13,840 nt of DNA from an uncultured Clostridia bacterium. GTDB taxonomy: Bacteria > Bacillota > Clostridia > Oscillospirales > Acutalibacteraceae. The notes below the pieces were generated by a model. The model searched no databases and had not been told where the DNA came from. It saw only the letters and a list, made by a program, of their open reading frames with translations. Within the stretch, counting starts at the first letter, position 1. The number at the start of each line of letters is the position of its first letter. The translations under genes and the position numbers were made by a program. Positions 1-6,991 of this stretch are shown piece by piece. The stretch covers positions 1 to 13,840 of the forward strand of contig CAMHOI010000006.1 in the NCBI GenBank assembly GCA_946186725.1, in the 5' to 3' direction.

Positions 1-2
1 AC

Positions 3-1859
3 GTAAGCGGCGGCGATCTTGTGGCAACCGGAGCGTCGGCAAACGAGAGCTGCGGCGTTTACAATGATATTTCGATGAGAATTGCGGGCGGAACGGTCAC
101 GGCAAACGGCGGCTCTGCCGCGCGCAGTTACGGTATTTACAGCGGCGATCAGATCGAAGTCAGCGCAGGCGTGGTGACCGCGGCCGGTCATGACGCCGCG
201 GAGAACAGCAGCGGCTTGTTCCTGGCGGCACGCACGTTCACGGACGGCACGGTCGACGGCAGCACTCTCACCGTAACCGGCGGAGATTTCACGGCGACCG
301 GCGGAGCGTACGGCGTGTTCTGCGATCCTCTGTTTGACGGCAAAGTGATCGTGATTACGGACGGGACCGTTACGGCGAGCGGAAAAACCGTTTCCATGAG
401 CAAGGCCCCCATACTCGGCGCGAATGTAACAGCCAGCGGAAGCGCGGCGTTTGACGGCAGTGCGCCCTCGGCGTACGACGAAAAGAACAGCGGCGCCTAC
501 AAATGGGTCAAAACCGTGGGCGATCCCCATGCCAAGACGCTCGTTACCGAACTGATATTCACGGTGGAAGAACCTGTGGTCGGCGCTGTTCCCGCGAAGA
601 CAATACAGATTGCATCGGTGCCGGAGAATGCGCTCTCCATTACGGAATATGACGCCGTATGGCTTGAATCCGACGATTCTTTGGAATATGAGGCCATGTC
701 TTCTCCGACCTTTGAGGCGGGAAAGTATTACGCGTTGATGCTGCCGGATGAGAACAACGCGGGAGGGCCTGTGATTGCCCTTGCCGCGCCCGGCTATGCG
801 GTCGCGGAAGATCCGGTTTATACTGTCAACGGTGCCAACGTCTTCATGTTTATGTCCTTTCTTGACATCTTCGGCCCGTTGGAAGCCGGCGCCGTGCCGG
901 TAGCCGAGGAGGACATCAAGGAGATCTACGGCAACGCCGTTTGTTTTACCGGCGTGGAAGGTCAGGAATACATTATCGTACCGAAAGGCGTGCTGCCCAC
1001 GGAGGACGACTGGCTCTGGCAGAACGGGAAGAAGATCCCCGACGCGGAAAACGAGGTCATGTTTTCTGATCTCGAGCCGATCACCGAGTACGAGATTTAT
1101 ACCCGCGTGGCAGAAAGCGGATCCGCGCCTGCCGGTTCTCCCAAGAAGACGGAGGTGATGACCGTCCTTGAGGGCTTCGGTATCGGTTCGGAGGGCTTCG
1201 GAAACGCACTTGTGGGAGAGACGTTCCAACTGTATCCGGATCCTGAAAGCGATGAGCTGACCTTCCAGTGGTACACGTTTGAGGAAGAGATCGAATTCGG
1301 GGAGACCCCCACTGAGATTACGCCGATCCCCGGCGCGACCGATACGGCGTATACGTTGAAAGCCGACGACGCCGGAAAACGCTTTGGGGCCAAGGCATTC
1401 AAAAACGGCAAGGAGGTCGGCGCGCTCTTCTGGACCGACATGATAGGATACGCCACGGTATCCTTTGACAGTGCAGGCGGAAGCAGCGTCGCCCCTCTGA
1501 CAGGCCTGAACTGTGGAGCCAAAATCAAAAAGCCCTCCGATCCCATTCGCGAAGGATACGCCTTTGACGGCTGGTATCAGGAGGAGGAGTATGAGACCCC
1601 GTGGGATTTTGACGAGGACCTCGTCGGATTTGCGGAAGTGACTCTCTACGCCAAGTGGACGCCCGTCGTTGAGGATCCTTCTGTTCCCGGGCAGGCCGGA
1701 GGCGACGGGGATCAACGGGGAAACAGCGGAAACACCGCCTCCCCGAAAACCGGTGATAACAGTCATCCCGGTTTGTGGATCTTGCTGCTGGGCCTTTCCT
1801 TGTGCGGCCTTGCGGCAACTCATCGTATCGGTAAAAAGAAAAGAGCTTTCGACAAATAA
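3..1859 (+). CDS. Cell-surface protein, 3' part, with InlB-type repeat and SPKTG sorting signal (5' end outside window)
   Basis: The frame is already open at base 3, so the protein starts upstream; 618 residues are visible. The first ~145 residues are imperfect repeats of the form GGTVTAxGG...GIYSG, which look like turns of a right-handed beta-helix. Around bases 545-840 lies a module starting FTVEEPVVGAVPA, of a kind common in clostridial surface proteins. A fibronectin/Ig-like stretch follows (about 948-1165), then an Ig-like stretch (about 1206-1435). An InlB/Listeria-Bacteroides repeat spans about 1458-1664 (VSFDSAGG ... GYAFDGWY ... TLYAKWTP). The C-terminus has SPKTG (1740-1754), a hydrophobic segment WILLLGLSLCGLAA and a basic tail, the classic order for sortase anchoring. 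SPKTG fits the (S/P)PXTG class used by Clostridioides difficile sortase B. The role is probably adhesin or matrix binding (inferred). GC is lower than in neighbours: line 601-660 counts 50%, against 78% for 8641-8700. Confidence 0.85.
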   Translation, partial: VSGGDLVATGASANESCGVYNDISMRIAGGTVTANGGSAARSYGIYSGDQIEVSAGVVTAAGHDAAENSSGLFLAARTFTDGTVDGSTLTVTGGDFTATGGAYGVFCDPLFDGKVIVITDGTVTASGKTVSMSKAPILGANVTASGSAAFDGSAPSAYDEKNSGAYKWVKTVGDPHAKTLVTELIFTVEEPVVGAVPAKTIQIASVPENALSITEYDAVWLESDDSLEYEAMSSPTFEAGKYYALMLPDENNAGGPVIALAAPGYAVAEDPVYTVNGANVFMFMSFLDIFGPLEAGAVPVAEEDIKEIYGNAVCFTGVEGQEYIIVPKGVLPTEDDWLWQNGKKIPDAENEVMFSDLEPITEYEIYTRVAESGSAPAGSPKKTEVMTVLEGFGIGSEGFGNALVGETFQLYPDPESDELTFQWYTFEEEIEFGETPTEITPIPGATDTAYTLKADDAGKRFGAKAFKNGKEVGALFWTDMIGYATVSFDSAGGSSVAPLTGLNCGAKIKKPSDPIREGYAFDGWYQEEEYETPWDFDEDLVGFAEVTLYAKWTPVVEDPSVPGQAGGDGDQRGNSGNTASPKTGDNSHPGLWILLLGLSLCGLAATHRIGKKKRAFDK

Positions 1860-1981
1860 GTGATCATTTTCCATCCGTCGGTGAGACCGCCGCCCTGCGC
1901 TCCTGCCTGAGCGCCCTGCTCGACGCCTCCCGACTGACGCGGGCGTATTGCGACGCCCGTCTGACCTACAGACAAGCATAA
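1835..1981 (+). pseudogene. Possible gene-tail remnant after the surface protein gene
   Basis: A short open frame runs from after a stop at 1832-1834 to a TAA at 1979-1981. From about 1862 it reads as a plausible high-GC protein tail (residues ALRSCLSALLDASRLTRAY, then a few more to a final QA). Third positions are almost all G or C, as in the main chromosomal genes and unlike the preceding surface gene. No start codon or ribosome binding site fits it. It may be the 3' end of a gene whose body was lost when the surface gene arrived, or chance. An 8-bp hairpin (1939-1960, core GGGCGT/ACGCCC) lies within it. I do not recognise the family. Confidence 0.3.
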
Positions 1982-2010
1982 AAAAGCACCGCCCGCCGGC
2001 GGTGCTTTTT
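1981..2010. terminator. Bidirectional intrinsic terminator
   Basis: Perfect 13-bp stem, arms at 1981-1993 and 1998-2010, loop CGCC. The stem begins AAAAAGC and ends GCTTTTT, so it gives a U-tract in either direction. It sits 15 bases beyond the permease stop on the minus strand and about 120 bases beyond the surface-protein stop on the plus strand, so it can end both convergent transcripts. Confidence 0.9.
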
Positions 2011-2025
2011 CTGTTGTGCCGCGCT

Positions 2026-3507
2026 TTATTCCGCGGCGCTCTTGAACTTGCGGGCGCGCAGGGCGTAGAAGAGCAGACCCAGCGCGATCCAGACGCCCAG
2101 CATGACGTAGGACTCTGTCCCGAAATGCACTCCGCTCAGCCCGGGGATGGGCACCAGCTGCAAAATCATGAAGGTCACCGAAAACACGACGCCCAGCCAG
2201 GCCATGGCCTTGAGAAAGGCGCTGCCGTCCTTGTCCCGGTGGATGGTGCGCAGGGTGGCGGCACTGGTGAAGAAATAGCCGATGGAGGCGCCGATGGCCG
2301 ACATATCCACGAACCAGCCCAGCGCCTCGCGCCCGAGGATAGGCCCGCTCAGGGAGATCAGCACGCAGAAGAGGATGGCGTTGCGGGGCACGCTCCGTTT
2401 GGAGACCTTGGCGAAGATCTGAGGCAGATAGCCGTCGCGCGCCATGGAGAACATCAGACGGGAGGAAGCGAGGTAGAAGCCCATGATGCCGGACAGCACC
2501 GCGCAGGAAACGGCCACGCCGACCAGCGCCTTGCCGAAGCCGCCCAGCAGCTCCTCCGCCGCGATCAGCAGCACCCAGTCGCCCGCCATGACGCGGTCGG
2601 GCCAGTTGGCGACGGCCGCGGCGGCGACGGTGTTGTTGGCGGTGTAGACGAAGCAGCCGAAGAGGATGGCGATGACCATGATGAAGCTGACCTTCTTGAA
2701 GGAGAAGTTGAACTCCTCCGCCGCCTGGGGGATGGTGTCGAAGCCGACGTAGGCCCAGGGGGCGATGGCGAAGGTGGCCAGGACGGCGGCCAGGATCCCC
2801 GTCGTGCCCGCATGGGCGTATTGGCCGATCTCGCCCGTGACGGAGCCGGCGGTCTCGTAGACCTCCTTGGCCGCGGCCTTGTCGAAGCCCCAGACGGGGG
2901 CGAGATTGACGCCCTGCGCCTTGCTGCTGACGAGGGCGGCCACAGTCAGCACGACCACGGACGCCACCAGCAAGGTGGACAGAACGATCTGGATGAAACC
3001 GGCCTTCTTGACGCCGAGTATGTTCAGGAAGCCGAAAAGCAGCAGGATGGCCGCCGCGATGACGATGCCACCGATGGAGACGTGGTTGCCGGCGATCTCA
3101 TACCCGATGCCGCCCCAGTCGAGCACGCCCTTGCCGAAGAGCCCCTCGATGATGAGGGGGATGGCGGTCGAATTCATGGGCACGTTGGTCAGATAGGCCG
3201 CCACCAGGAACCACCCGCACCAGTAGGCGGTGGTCTTGCCGAAGCAGCGGCGGGTGAAGGTGAACTCACCGCCCGCGTTGGGGTACTTGGGCACCATGTA
3301 GGCGTAGCTGAAGGCGATGATGATCATCACCAGGGCGCCCAGTCCCATGGCGATGGCGGTGCCCGCCACGCCGGAGTTGGGCAGGAACTTCTTGCCCGGG
3401 TTGATAAAGGAGCCCCAGCCGATGACGCAGCCGAAGGCGAGCGCCCAGACGTGCATGGGGTTGAGCTGGCGCTTGAGCGCCGGCTGGGTACTGACTTGCT
3501 TTTCCAT
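2026..3507 (-). CDS. APC-family amino acid/amine permease
   Basis: 493 residues, the usual size for the APC (amino acid-polyamine-organocation) superfamily, with about 12 hydrophobic segments. TM1 carries the glycine-rich GCVIGWGSFI (residues 26-35). After TM2 comes the conserved loop KYPNAGGEF (74-82), followed by TRRCFG. The protein should be a proton- or cation-coupled importer in the cytoplasmic membrane; the substrate cannot be read from sequence. The ATG at 3507 has AAGGAG six bases upstream, and that site overlaps the end of the upstream gene. Only three bases separate the two genes, so they are almost certainly one operon with coupled translation. Because the partner resembles LicC, choline or a related amine is a possible substrate, but this is inference; LicB-type choline transporters belong to a different family. 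Confidence 0.9.
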   Translation of the reverse strand: MEKQVSTQPALKRQLNPMHVWALAFGCVIGWGSFINPGKKFLPNSGVAGTAIAMGLGALVMIIIAFSYAYMVPKYPNAGGEFTFTRRCFGKTTAYWCGWFLVAAYLTNVPMNSTAIPLIIEGLFGKGVLDWGGIGYEIAGNHVSIGGIVIAAAILLLFGFLNILGVKKAGFIQIVLSTLLVASVVVLTVAALVSSKAQGVNLAPVWGFDKAAAKEVYETAGSVTGEIGQYAHAGTTGILAAVLATFAIAPWAYVGFDTIPQAAEEFNFSFKKVSFIMVIAILFGCFVYTANNTVAAAAVANWPDRVMAGDWVLLIAAEELLGGFGKALVGVAVSCAVLSGIMGFYLASSRLMFSMARDGYLPQIFAKVSKRSVPRNAILFCVLISLSGPILGREALGWFVDMSAIGASIGYFFTSAATLRTIHRDKDGSAFLKAMAWLGVVFSVTFMILQLVPIPGLSGVHFGTESYVMLGVWIALGLLFYALRARKFKSAAE

Positions 3508-3510
3508 ATT

Positions 3511-4416
3511 CTATCTCCTTTCCGGCGCCACGGCGTAGGCCTTGTCGATGGCCTGCAATTCGCGGAAGGTGTCGATCTCCACAATATCCTCGTCGAAGCA
3601 TTCCCGCACGGCGACCCGGTAGCTGTCCTTGAAGATCACCAGCGGCACCTGCTCCCAGTACCGCTCCCGGCCGCCCGGCATGGCGAAGGCCTCGGGGATG
3701 TGAGCGGCGAGCTTTTTGCCGTCCGCCTCGTCCCAGTAGGAGATGCCCACCATCTGCCAGCAGTGGAATCCTCCCACCTTTTCCTCGGTGATGATCCCGT
3801 CCCTGACCGTGAAGCACCAGTCGTCGGTGCGATCCTTCCGGATGGCGAGGAAATCGGAGGTGTAATGGTAGCGGGTGATGATGGCCGGGTTGCTGATGAG
3901 CAGATCGGCCTCAAAGACGTAGGCGTTGCAGAGCAGCTCGCGTGCGACCAGCGCGGAGGAGATGTTGTTGGCCTCGTTATAGGAGGGATTCTCCAGAAAG
4001 CGGAGGTTGGGATACTTGTAGAGCAGTTGGTCGAACTGCTCGGCCAGATAGCCCCGCACGATCACGATGTCCTCGATTCCCGCTTGCAGACAGGCATCGA
4101 TCAACCCGTCGATGATCCGCACACCGTTGACCCGCACCAGGGGCTTGGGCGTGTTCAGCGTGACGGGCACAAGCCGGCTGCCGAAGCCGGCGGCGATGAA
4201 GACGGCGCGCCTGGCGCGGTAGGGCTCCAGCGCCGCCAGTCCCTCGGGCGTGATGGCTCCCTCGCTGACCAGCCCCTGCGCGCCCAGTTCCCTGAGGACG
4301 CGATTGACGGTTCCCAGGGAGTGCCCCGTCTCCTCCTCCAGCCGCCGCTGGGTCAGAGGACCGCCCCTGATCGCCAGGGTGGAGAGCAGGTCGAATTGCT
4401 TTCTCGTAAGTGACAA
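3511..4416 (-). CDS. Winged-helix domain fused to LicC-like nucleotidyltransferase
   Basis: 301 residues from a TTG start at 4416. I chose it because it gives MSLTRKQFDLLSTLA, the usual beginning of a winged helix, with AAAGGAAG nine bases upstream. The open frame extends to 4566 but that part is not protein-like. Residues 1-65 form a MarR/ROK-like winged helix (LTQRRLEEETGHSLGTVNRVLREL). Residues 72-301 form a nucleotidyltransferase fold: AAGFGSRLVPVTLNTPKPLV (75-94) is the nucleotide-binding signature, EADLLI (169-174) carries the probable metal-binding Asp, and NEANNISSALVARELL (147-162) resembles the YNNFYSLYLVKEEL stretch of LicC. LicC makes CDP-choline from CTP and phosphocholine. The acceptor here could be phosphocholine or another phosphorylated small molecule. 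No LicA kinase or LicD transferase is in the window. The winged helix may regulate this operon. Confidence 0.85.
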   Translation of the reverse strand: MSLTRKQFDLLSTLAIRGGPLTQRRLEEETGHSLGTVNRVLRELGAQGLVSEGAITPEGLAALEPYRARRAVFIAAGFGSRLVPVTLNTPKPLVRVNGVRIIDGLIDACLQAGIEDIVIVRGYLAEQFDQLLYKYPNLRFLENPSYNEANNISSALVARELLCNAYVFEADLLISNPAIITRYHYTSDFLAIRKDRTDDWCFTVRDGIITEEKVGGFHCWQMVGISYWDEADGKKLAAHIPEAFAMPGGRERYWEQVPLVIFKDSYRVAVRECFDEDIVEIDTFRELQAIDKAYAVAPERR

Positions 4417-4461
4417 GAGAGCCCACTTCCTTTGTTTGAAAATGATGGGCGTGGCCGTTGC

Positions 4462-4526
4462 GTTGGAACAGCCGCCGCCGTGCTTTGCACAGAAAACAGA
4501 AAAACGAAAAACCGTGTTGTTCCAAC
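4462..4526 (-). promoter_or_regulatory. Complementary 9-base pair in the leader (possible alternative fold or operator)
   Basis: On the minus strand, GTTGGAACA (4526 to 4518) is part of the hairpin apex. A perfectly complementary TGTTCCAAC lies further down the leader (4470 to 4462), extendable by one G-U pair. The leader RNA could therefore fold in a second way that opens the apex. As DNA, the same motif occurs in inverted orientation 56 bases apart, which could also be a two-site operator for a dimeric winged-helix protein. Nothing here decides between the two. Confidence 0.45.
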
Positions 4527-4539
4527 AACTCGGTTTTTC
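4506..4539 (-). terminator. Terminator-like hairpin inside the leader of the nucleotidyltransferase operon
   Basis: Arms GAAAAACCG and CGGTTTTTC (4506-4514 and 4531-4539) pair perfectly. After one T-T mismatch there is an inner stem GTTGT/ACAAC with loop 4521-4524. Read on the minus strand, the hairpin is followed by GTTTTTCTGTTTTC, a good U-rich tail. It lies 55 bases beyond the ytvI stop and can end that transcript. It also lies about 10 bases downstream of the expected start of the next operon's own transcript. Confidence 0.8.
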
Positions 4540-4556
4540 TTCTGAATACTGAACAG

Positions 4557-4585
4557 ATTGTACCATGTGGAGACGGCTTTGTCAA
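4557..4585 (-). promoter_or_regulatory. Sigma-70/A-type promoter for the nucleotidyltransferase-permease operon
   Basis: Minus-strand TTGACA (4585-4580), a 17-base spacer, then TACAAT (4562-4557): one mismatch to consensus in all. The -35 lies 8 bases past the ytvI stop. The transcript should start near 4549, giving a leader of about 130 bases before the TTG start at 4416. Confidence 0.8.
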
Positions 4586-4593
4586 CCGCCAGT

Positions 4594-5631
4594 TTATACC
4601 GCGCCCTGCTCTACCAGCTCCTTGCCGACCGAGGCAACGAAAGGCGCCAGCACCAGCCCCTGAAAGCCGAACAGCCGGTACCCTGTAAACATGCAGATCA
4701 GCACGAAGAGAGGACTCAGCCGGATCTGCGCCCCGATGACGCGCGGCTCCACGAAGTTGCGCACCAGCGTCACCGCGGCGTACAGCCCGAGCAGGCCCGC
4801 CCCCATGCCCGTCTGTCCCTGCAGCAGAGCGATCGCCGCCCAGGGGATGAGCACCGTGCCCGTGCCGAGCACCGGCATCAGATCGACCGCCGCGATCAGA
4901 GCGGCCTTGCCCACGGCTCCCTCCACGCCGAGCAGGGCCAGCCCCACCGCCAGCTCGGCGAAGGTGAGCAGGAGCAGGATGCCGTAGCCCCGCGCCAGCG
5001 GCCCCAATTTGGACAGTACCACTCGCCTTACCGCGCATATTCTGTCAAAGACGGCGGGCTTGATCACCTGCCGCAGAAAACGTGCCAGCTTGTGATAGTC
5101 GGCGGACACGATGTAGCATGCGATAACGGTGACCGTCGCGGTCAGCAGACGCTCGGGCAGCCGTCCGGCCATCCCCGTCAGAAAGCCGGTCGCCGCGCCC
5201 GTCAAGGTGCGTGCCAGGGTCGAGGGCGCCTCCTCCAGGGCTCCGGCCAGAGGCGCGGGTAGCCGCTCGCCTATCGCGCCGGTCGCCGTCCGGAGCGCGG
5301 CCAGCCCTTTTTCGGCGCTTTCCATCCACCCCGGAAGCCGCTCCACGGCGGCCTGCGCGGCGGCGGTCAGCCCGTAGATCGCTCCCCAAAGGAGCACCCC
5401 GACGACTGCCAGCGCCCCGGTCACCACCAGCGCCGAGACCGCCCGGCGGGGGAGCCGTGTGCGCGCCGTCAGGCGATCGACGGGCCCGTGCACCCCCTCC
5501 GCTACCGCTCCCGCGATCAGGAAGGGGAGGAGCACCCCCGGCAGCCAGCGAAAGCCGCAGTACAGACCGCCCAGCACCAGGGCGATCCAGGCGGCGCGGA
5601 TCAGCCGCGCCCGCGTCGTTTCGATGTCCAT
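4594..5631 (-). CDS. ytvI: AI-2E family membrane protein, YtvI-like
   Basis: 345 residues with about seven to eight hydrophobic segments and the layout of the AI-2E transporter family (PF01594): an N-terminal membrane hairpin (about 11-42), a long amphipathic middle (about 85-160) and a C-terminal membrane bundle. The family block DLMPVLGTGTVLIPW is at 250-264, followed by VRNFVEPRVIG (290-300) and GYRLFGFQGLVLAPF. This block closely resembles YtvI, annotated in Bacillus and Clostridia as a sporulation integral membrane protein. Some relatives export small molecules or act as sodium/proton antiporters, so the function is open. The ATG at 5631 has GGAGGAGG six bases upstream. It is divergent from hom, and I see no convincing housekeeping promoter on its side, which would fit a sporulation sigma factor but does not prove it. 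Confidence 0.85.
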   Translation of the reverse strand: MDIETTRARLIRAAWIALVLGGLYCGFRWLPGVLLPFLIAGAVAEGVHGPVDRLTARTRLPRRAVSALVVTGALAVVGVLLWGAIYGLTAAAQAAVERLPGWMESAEKGLAALRTATGAIGERLPAPLAGALEEAPSTLARTLTGAATGFLTGMAGRLPERLLTATVTVIACYIVSADYHKLARFLRQVIKPAVFDRICAVRRVVLSKLGPLARGYGILLLLTFAELAVGLALLGVEGAVGKAALIAAVDLMPVLGTGTVLIPWAAIALLQGQTGMGAGLLGLYAAVTLVRNFVEPRVIGAQIRLSPLFVLICMFTGYRLFGFQGLVLAPFVASVGKELVEQGAV

Positions 5632-5683
5632 GCTCGGCCTCCTCCCGGTTTTCGGTATCTCTTTTATTGTTTACACTTTATTC

Positions 5684-5712
5684 TTGAATACGCGCACAAC
5701 ATGTGTTATAAT
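5684..5712 (+). promoter_or_regulatory. Promoter of hom-lysC
   Basis: TTGAAT (5684-5689), a 17-base spacer, TATAAT (5707-5712). The expected transcript start near 5719 leaves only about 28 bases before the hom ATG. There is thus no room for a T-box, riboswitch or attenuator, so control is likely allosteric or by a repressor. Confidence 0.85.
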
Positions 5713-5746
5713 GAACCGACTATAAAACCGAAAGGAGCTGGCAGGC

Positions 5747-6970
5747 ATGGTCAACATCGCCATCATGGGGCACGGCATCGTCGGATCGGGCGTGGTGGAA
5801 GTTCTTCGTCACAACTGTGAGAGCATCACCAAGCGCGCGGGCGACTCCATCAATATCAAGTATATCCTCGACCTGCGCGATTTTCCCGACAGCCCGCTGG
5901 TCGACTTTTTCGTCAAGGATTTCGCTGTCATCGAGCGCGATCCCGAGGTCAAGATCGTCGTGGAGTGCATGGGCGGTCTGCGGCCCGCCTACGATTTCGT
6001 CAAGCGGTGCCTGCTTTCGGGCAAGAGCGTGGTCACCTCCAACAAGGAGCTGATCGCCAAGAAGGGGTGCGAGCTTCTCGCCATCGCCAAGGAGAAGAAC
6101 CTCAACCTCCTGTTCGAGGCCAGCGTGGGCGGCGGGATCCCCATCATCCGCCCCATCGTGCAGTGCCTGGCCGCCAACGAGATCTCCGACATCGTCGGCA
6201 TCCTCAACGGCACCACCAACTTCATCCTCACCAAAATGGTCAAGGAGGCCATGCCCTTTGACGAGGCGCTGGCCATGGCCCAGCGGCTGGGCTACGCCGA
6301 GCGGGATCCCTCCGCCGACATTGACGGCGTGGACGCCTGCCGCAAGATCGCCATCCTCACCTCCCTGGCCTTCGGCAAGCACGTCGACCCCGATCTGGTC
6401 TACACCGAGGGTATCACCGGCATCACGCTGACCGACGTCGCCTACGCCGCCAAATGGGGCGGCGTCATCAAGCTCATCGGCCGCGTGCGCCGCTTCAGCG
6501 ACGACCGCGTCATGCCCACCGTTTACCCGGCCTTTATTCCGGGCTACAGTCAGCTTTCCACCGTCGACGACGTCTTCAACGCCATCATGGTGCGCGGCGA
6601 CGCCATCGGGGACGTCATGTTCTACGGCCGCGGCGCGGGCAAGCTGCCCACCGCCAGCGCCGTTGTGGCCGACGTGGTCGACTGCGTCAAGCACATCAAG
6701 GCGCGCAAGTACCTCTTCTGGGAGGAGAGCGAGCCGGGCTATATCAAGGATCACGCCACCGCCTTCGGCGAAATGTTCGTGCGCGCTGCCGTGACCGATT
6801 ACGAGGGCGCGCTGTCCTGGCTGAGCGACCGGTTCCACGTGGTTCGCGTGCTCAGCGATCCGGGTGACGAGCTGGCCGTTATCCTCACCGGCGTGGAAGG
6901 GGAGATCAAGTCCGCTCTCCTCGGCGACGCGCCGCTGGAGGTCAAGAATCTCATCCACGTTGTGGATTAA
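5747..6970 (+). CDS. hom: Homoserine dehydrogenase
   Basis: Reduces aspartate semialdehyde to homoserine with NAD(P)H, the branch step toward threonine and methionine; cytoplasmic. 407 residues. The Rossmann start has GHGIVGSG (8-15). Family blocks follow: VTSNKELIA (96-104, with the conserved Lys 100), EASVGGGIPII (124-134) and GILNGTTNFIL (151-161). Glu185, Asp196 and Lys200 have the spacing of the catalytic residues in characterised enzymes. GRGAGKLPTASAVVADVVD closes the catalytic core. The C-terminal ~70 residues (from about 335) sit where an ACT domain is usual but are degenerate. The ATG at 5747 has AAAGGAG nine bases upstream. First gene of the operon; lysC follows after 21 bases. Confidence 0.96.
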   Translation: MVNIAIMGHGIVGSGVVEVLRHNCESITKRAGDSINIKYILDLRDFPDSPLVDFFVKDFAVIERDPEVKIVVECMGGLRPAYDFVKRCLLSGKSVVTSNKELIAKKGCELLAIAKEKNLNLLFEASVGGGIPIIRPIVQCLAANEISDIVGILNGTTNFILTKMVKEAMPFDEALAMAQRLGYAERDPSADIDGVDACRKIAILTSLAFGKHVDPDLVYTEGITGITLTDVAYAAKWGGVIKLIGRVRRFSDDRVMPTVYPAFIPGYSQLSTVDDVFNAIMVRGDAIGDVMFYGRGAGKLPTASAVVADVVDCVKHIKARKYLFWEESEPGYIKDHATAFGEMFVRAAVTDYEGALSWLSDRFHVVRVLSDPGDELAVILTGVEGEIKSALLGDAPLEVKNLIHVVD

Positions 6971-6991
6971 CGATAGGCAGGTATTGTTTTT

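Noticed and set aside
1948..4413. An 821-codon open frame on the plus strand across the permease and nucleotidyltransferase genes
   Set aside because: Antisense shadow. High GC at third codon positions removes stops on the opposite strand. The translation is rich in Gly, Asp, His and Gln with no domain, while the minus-strand genes have clear families and ribosome binding sites.
4417..4566. N-terminal extension of the nucleotidyltransferase to an ATG at 4566
   Set aside because: It would overlap the promoter -10 and the leader hairpin, and the residues are not protein-like. The TTG at 4416 has a ribosome binding site and begins the winged helix.
5632..5683. A housekeeping promoter for ytvI on the minus strand
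   Set aside because: The region is AT-rich, but no pair of -35/-10 boxes with 16-18 base spacing was convincing. A sporulation sigma site is possible but not shown.
5713..5746. T-box, riboswitch or leader peptide ahead of hom-lysC
   Set aside because: The predicted leader is only about 28 bases, with no hairpin or run of threonine, lysine or methionine codons.
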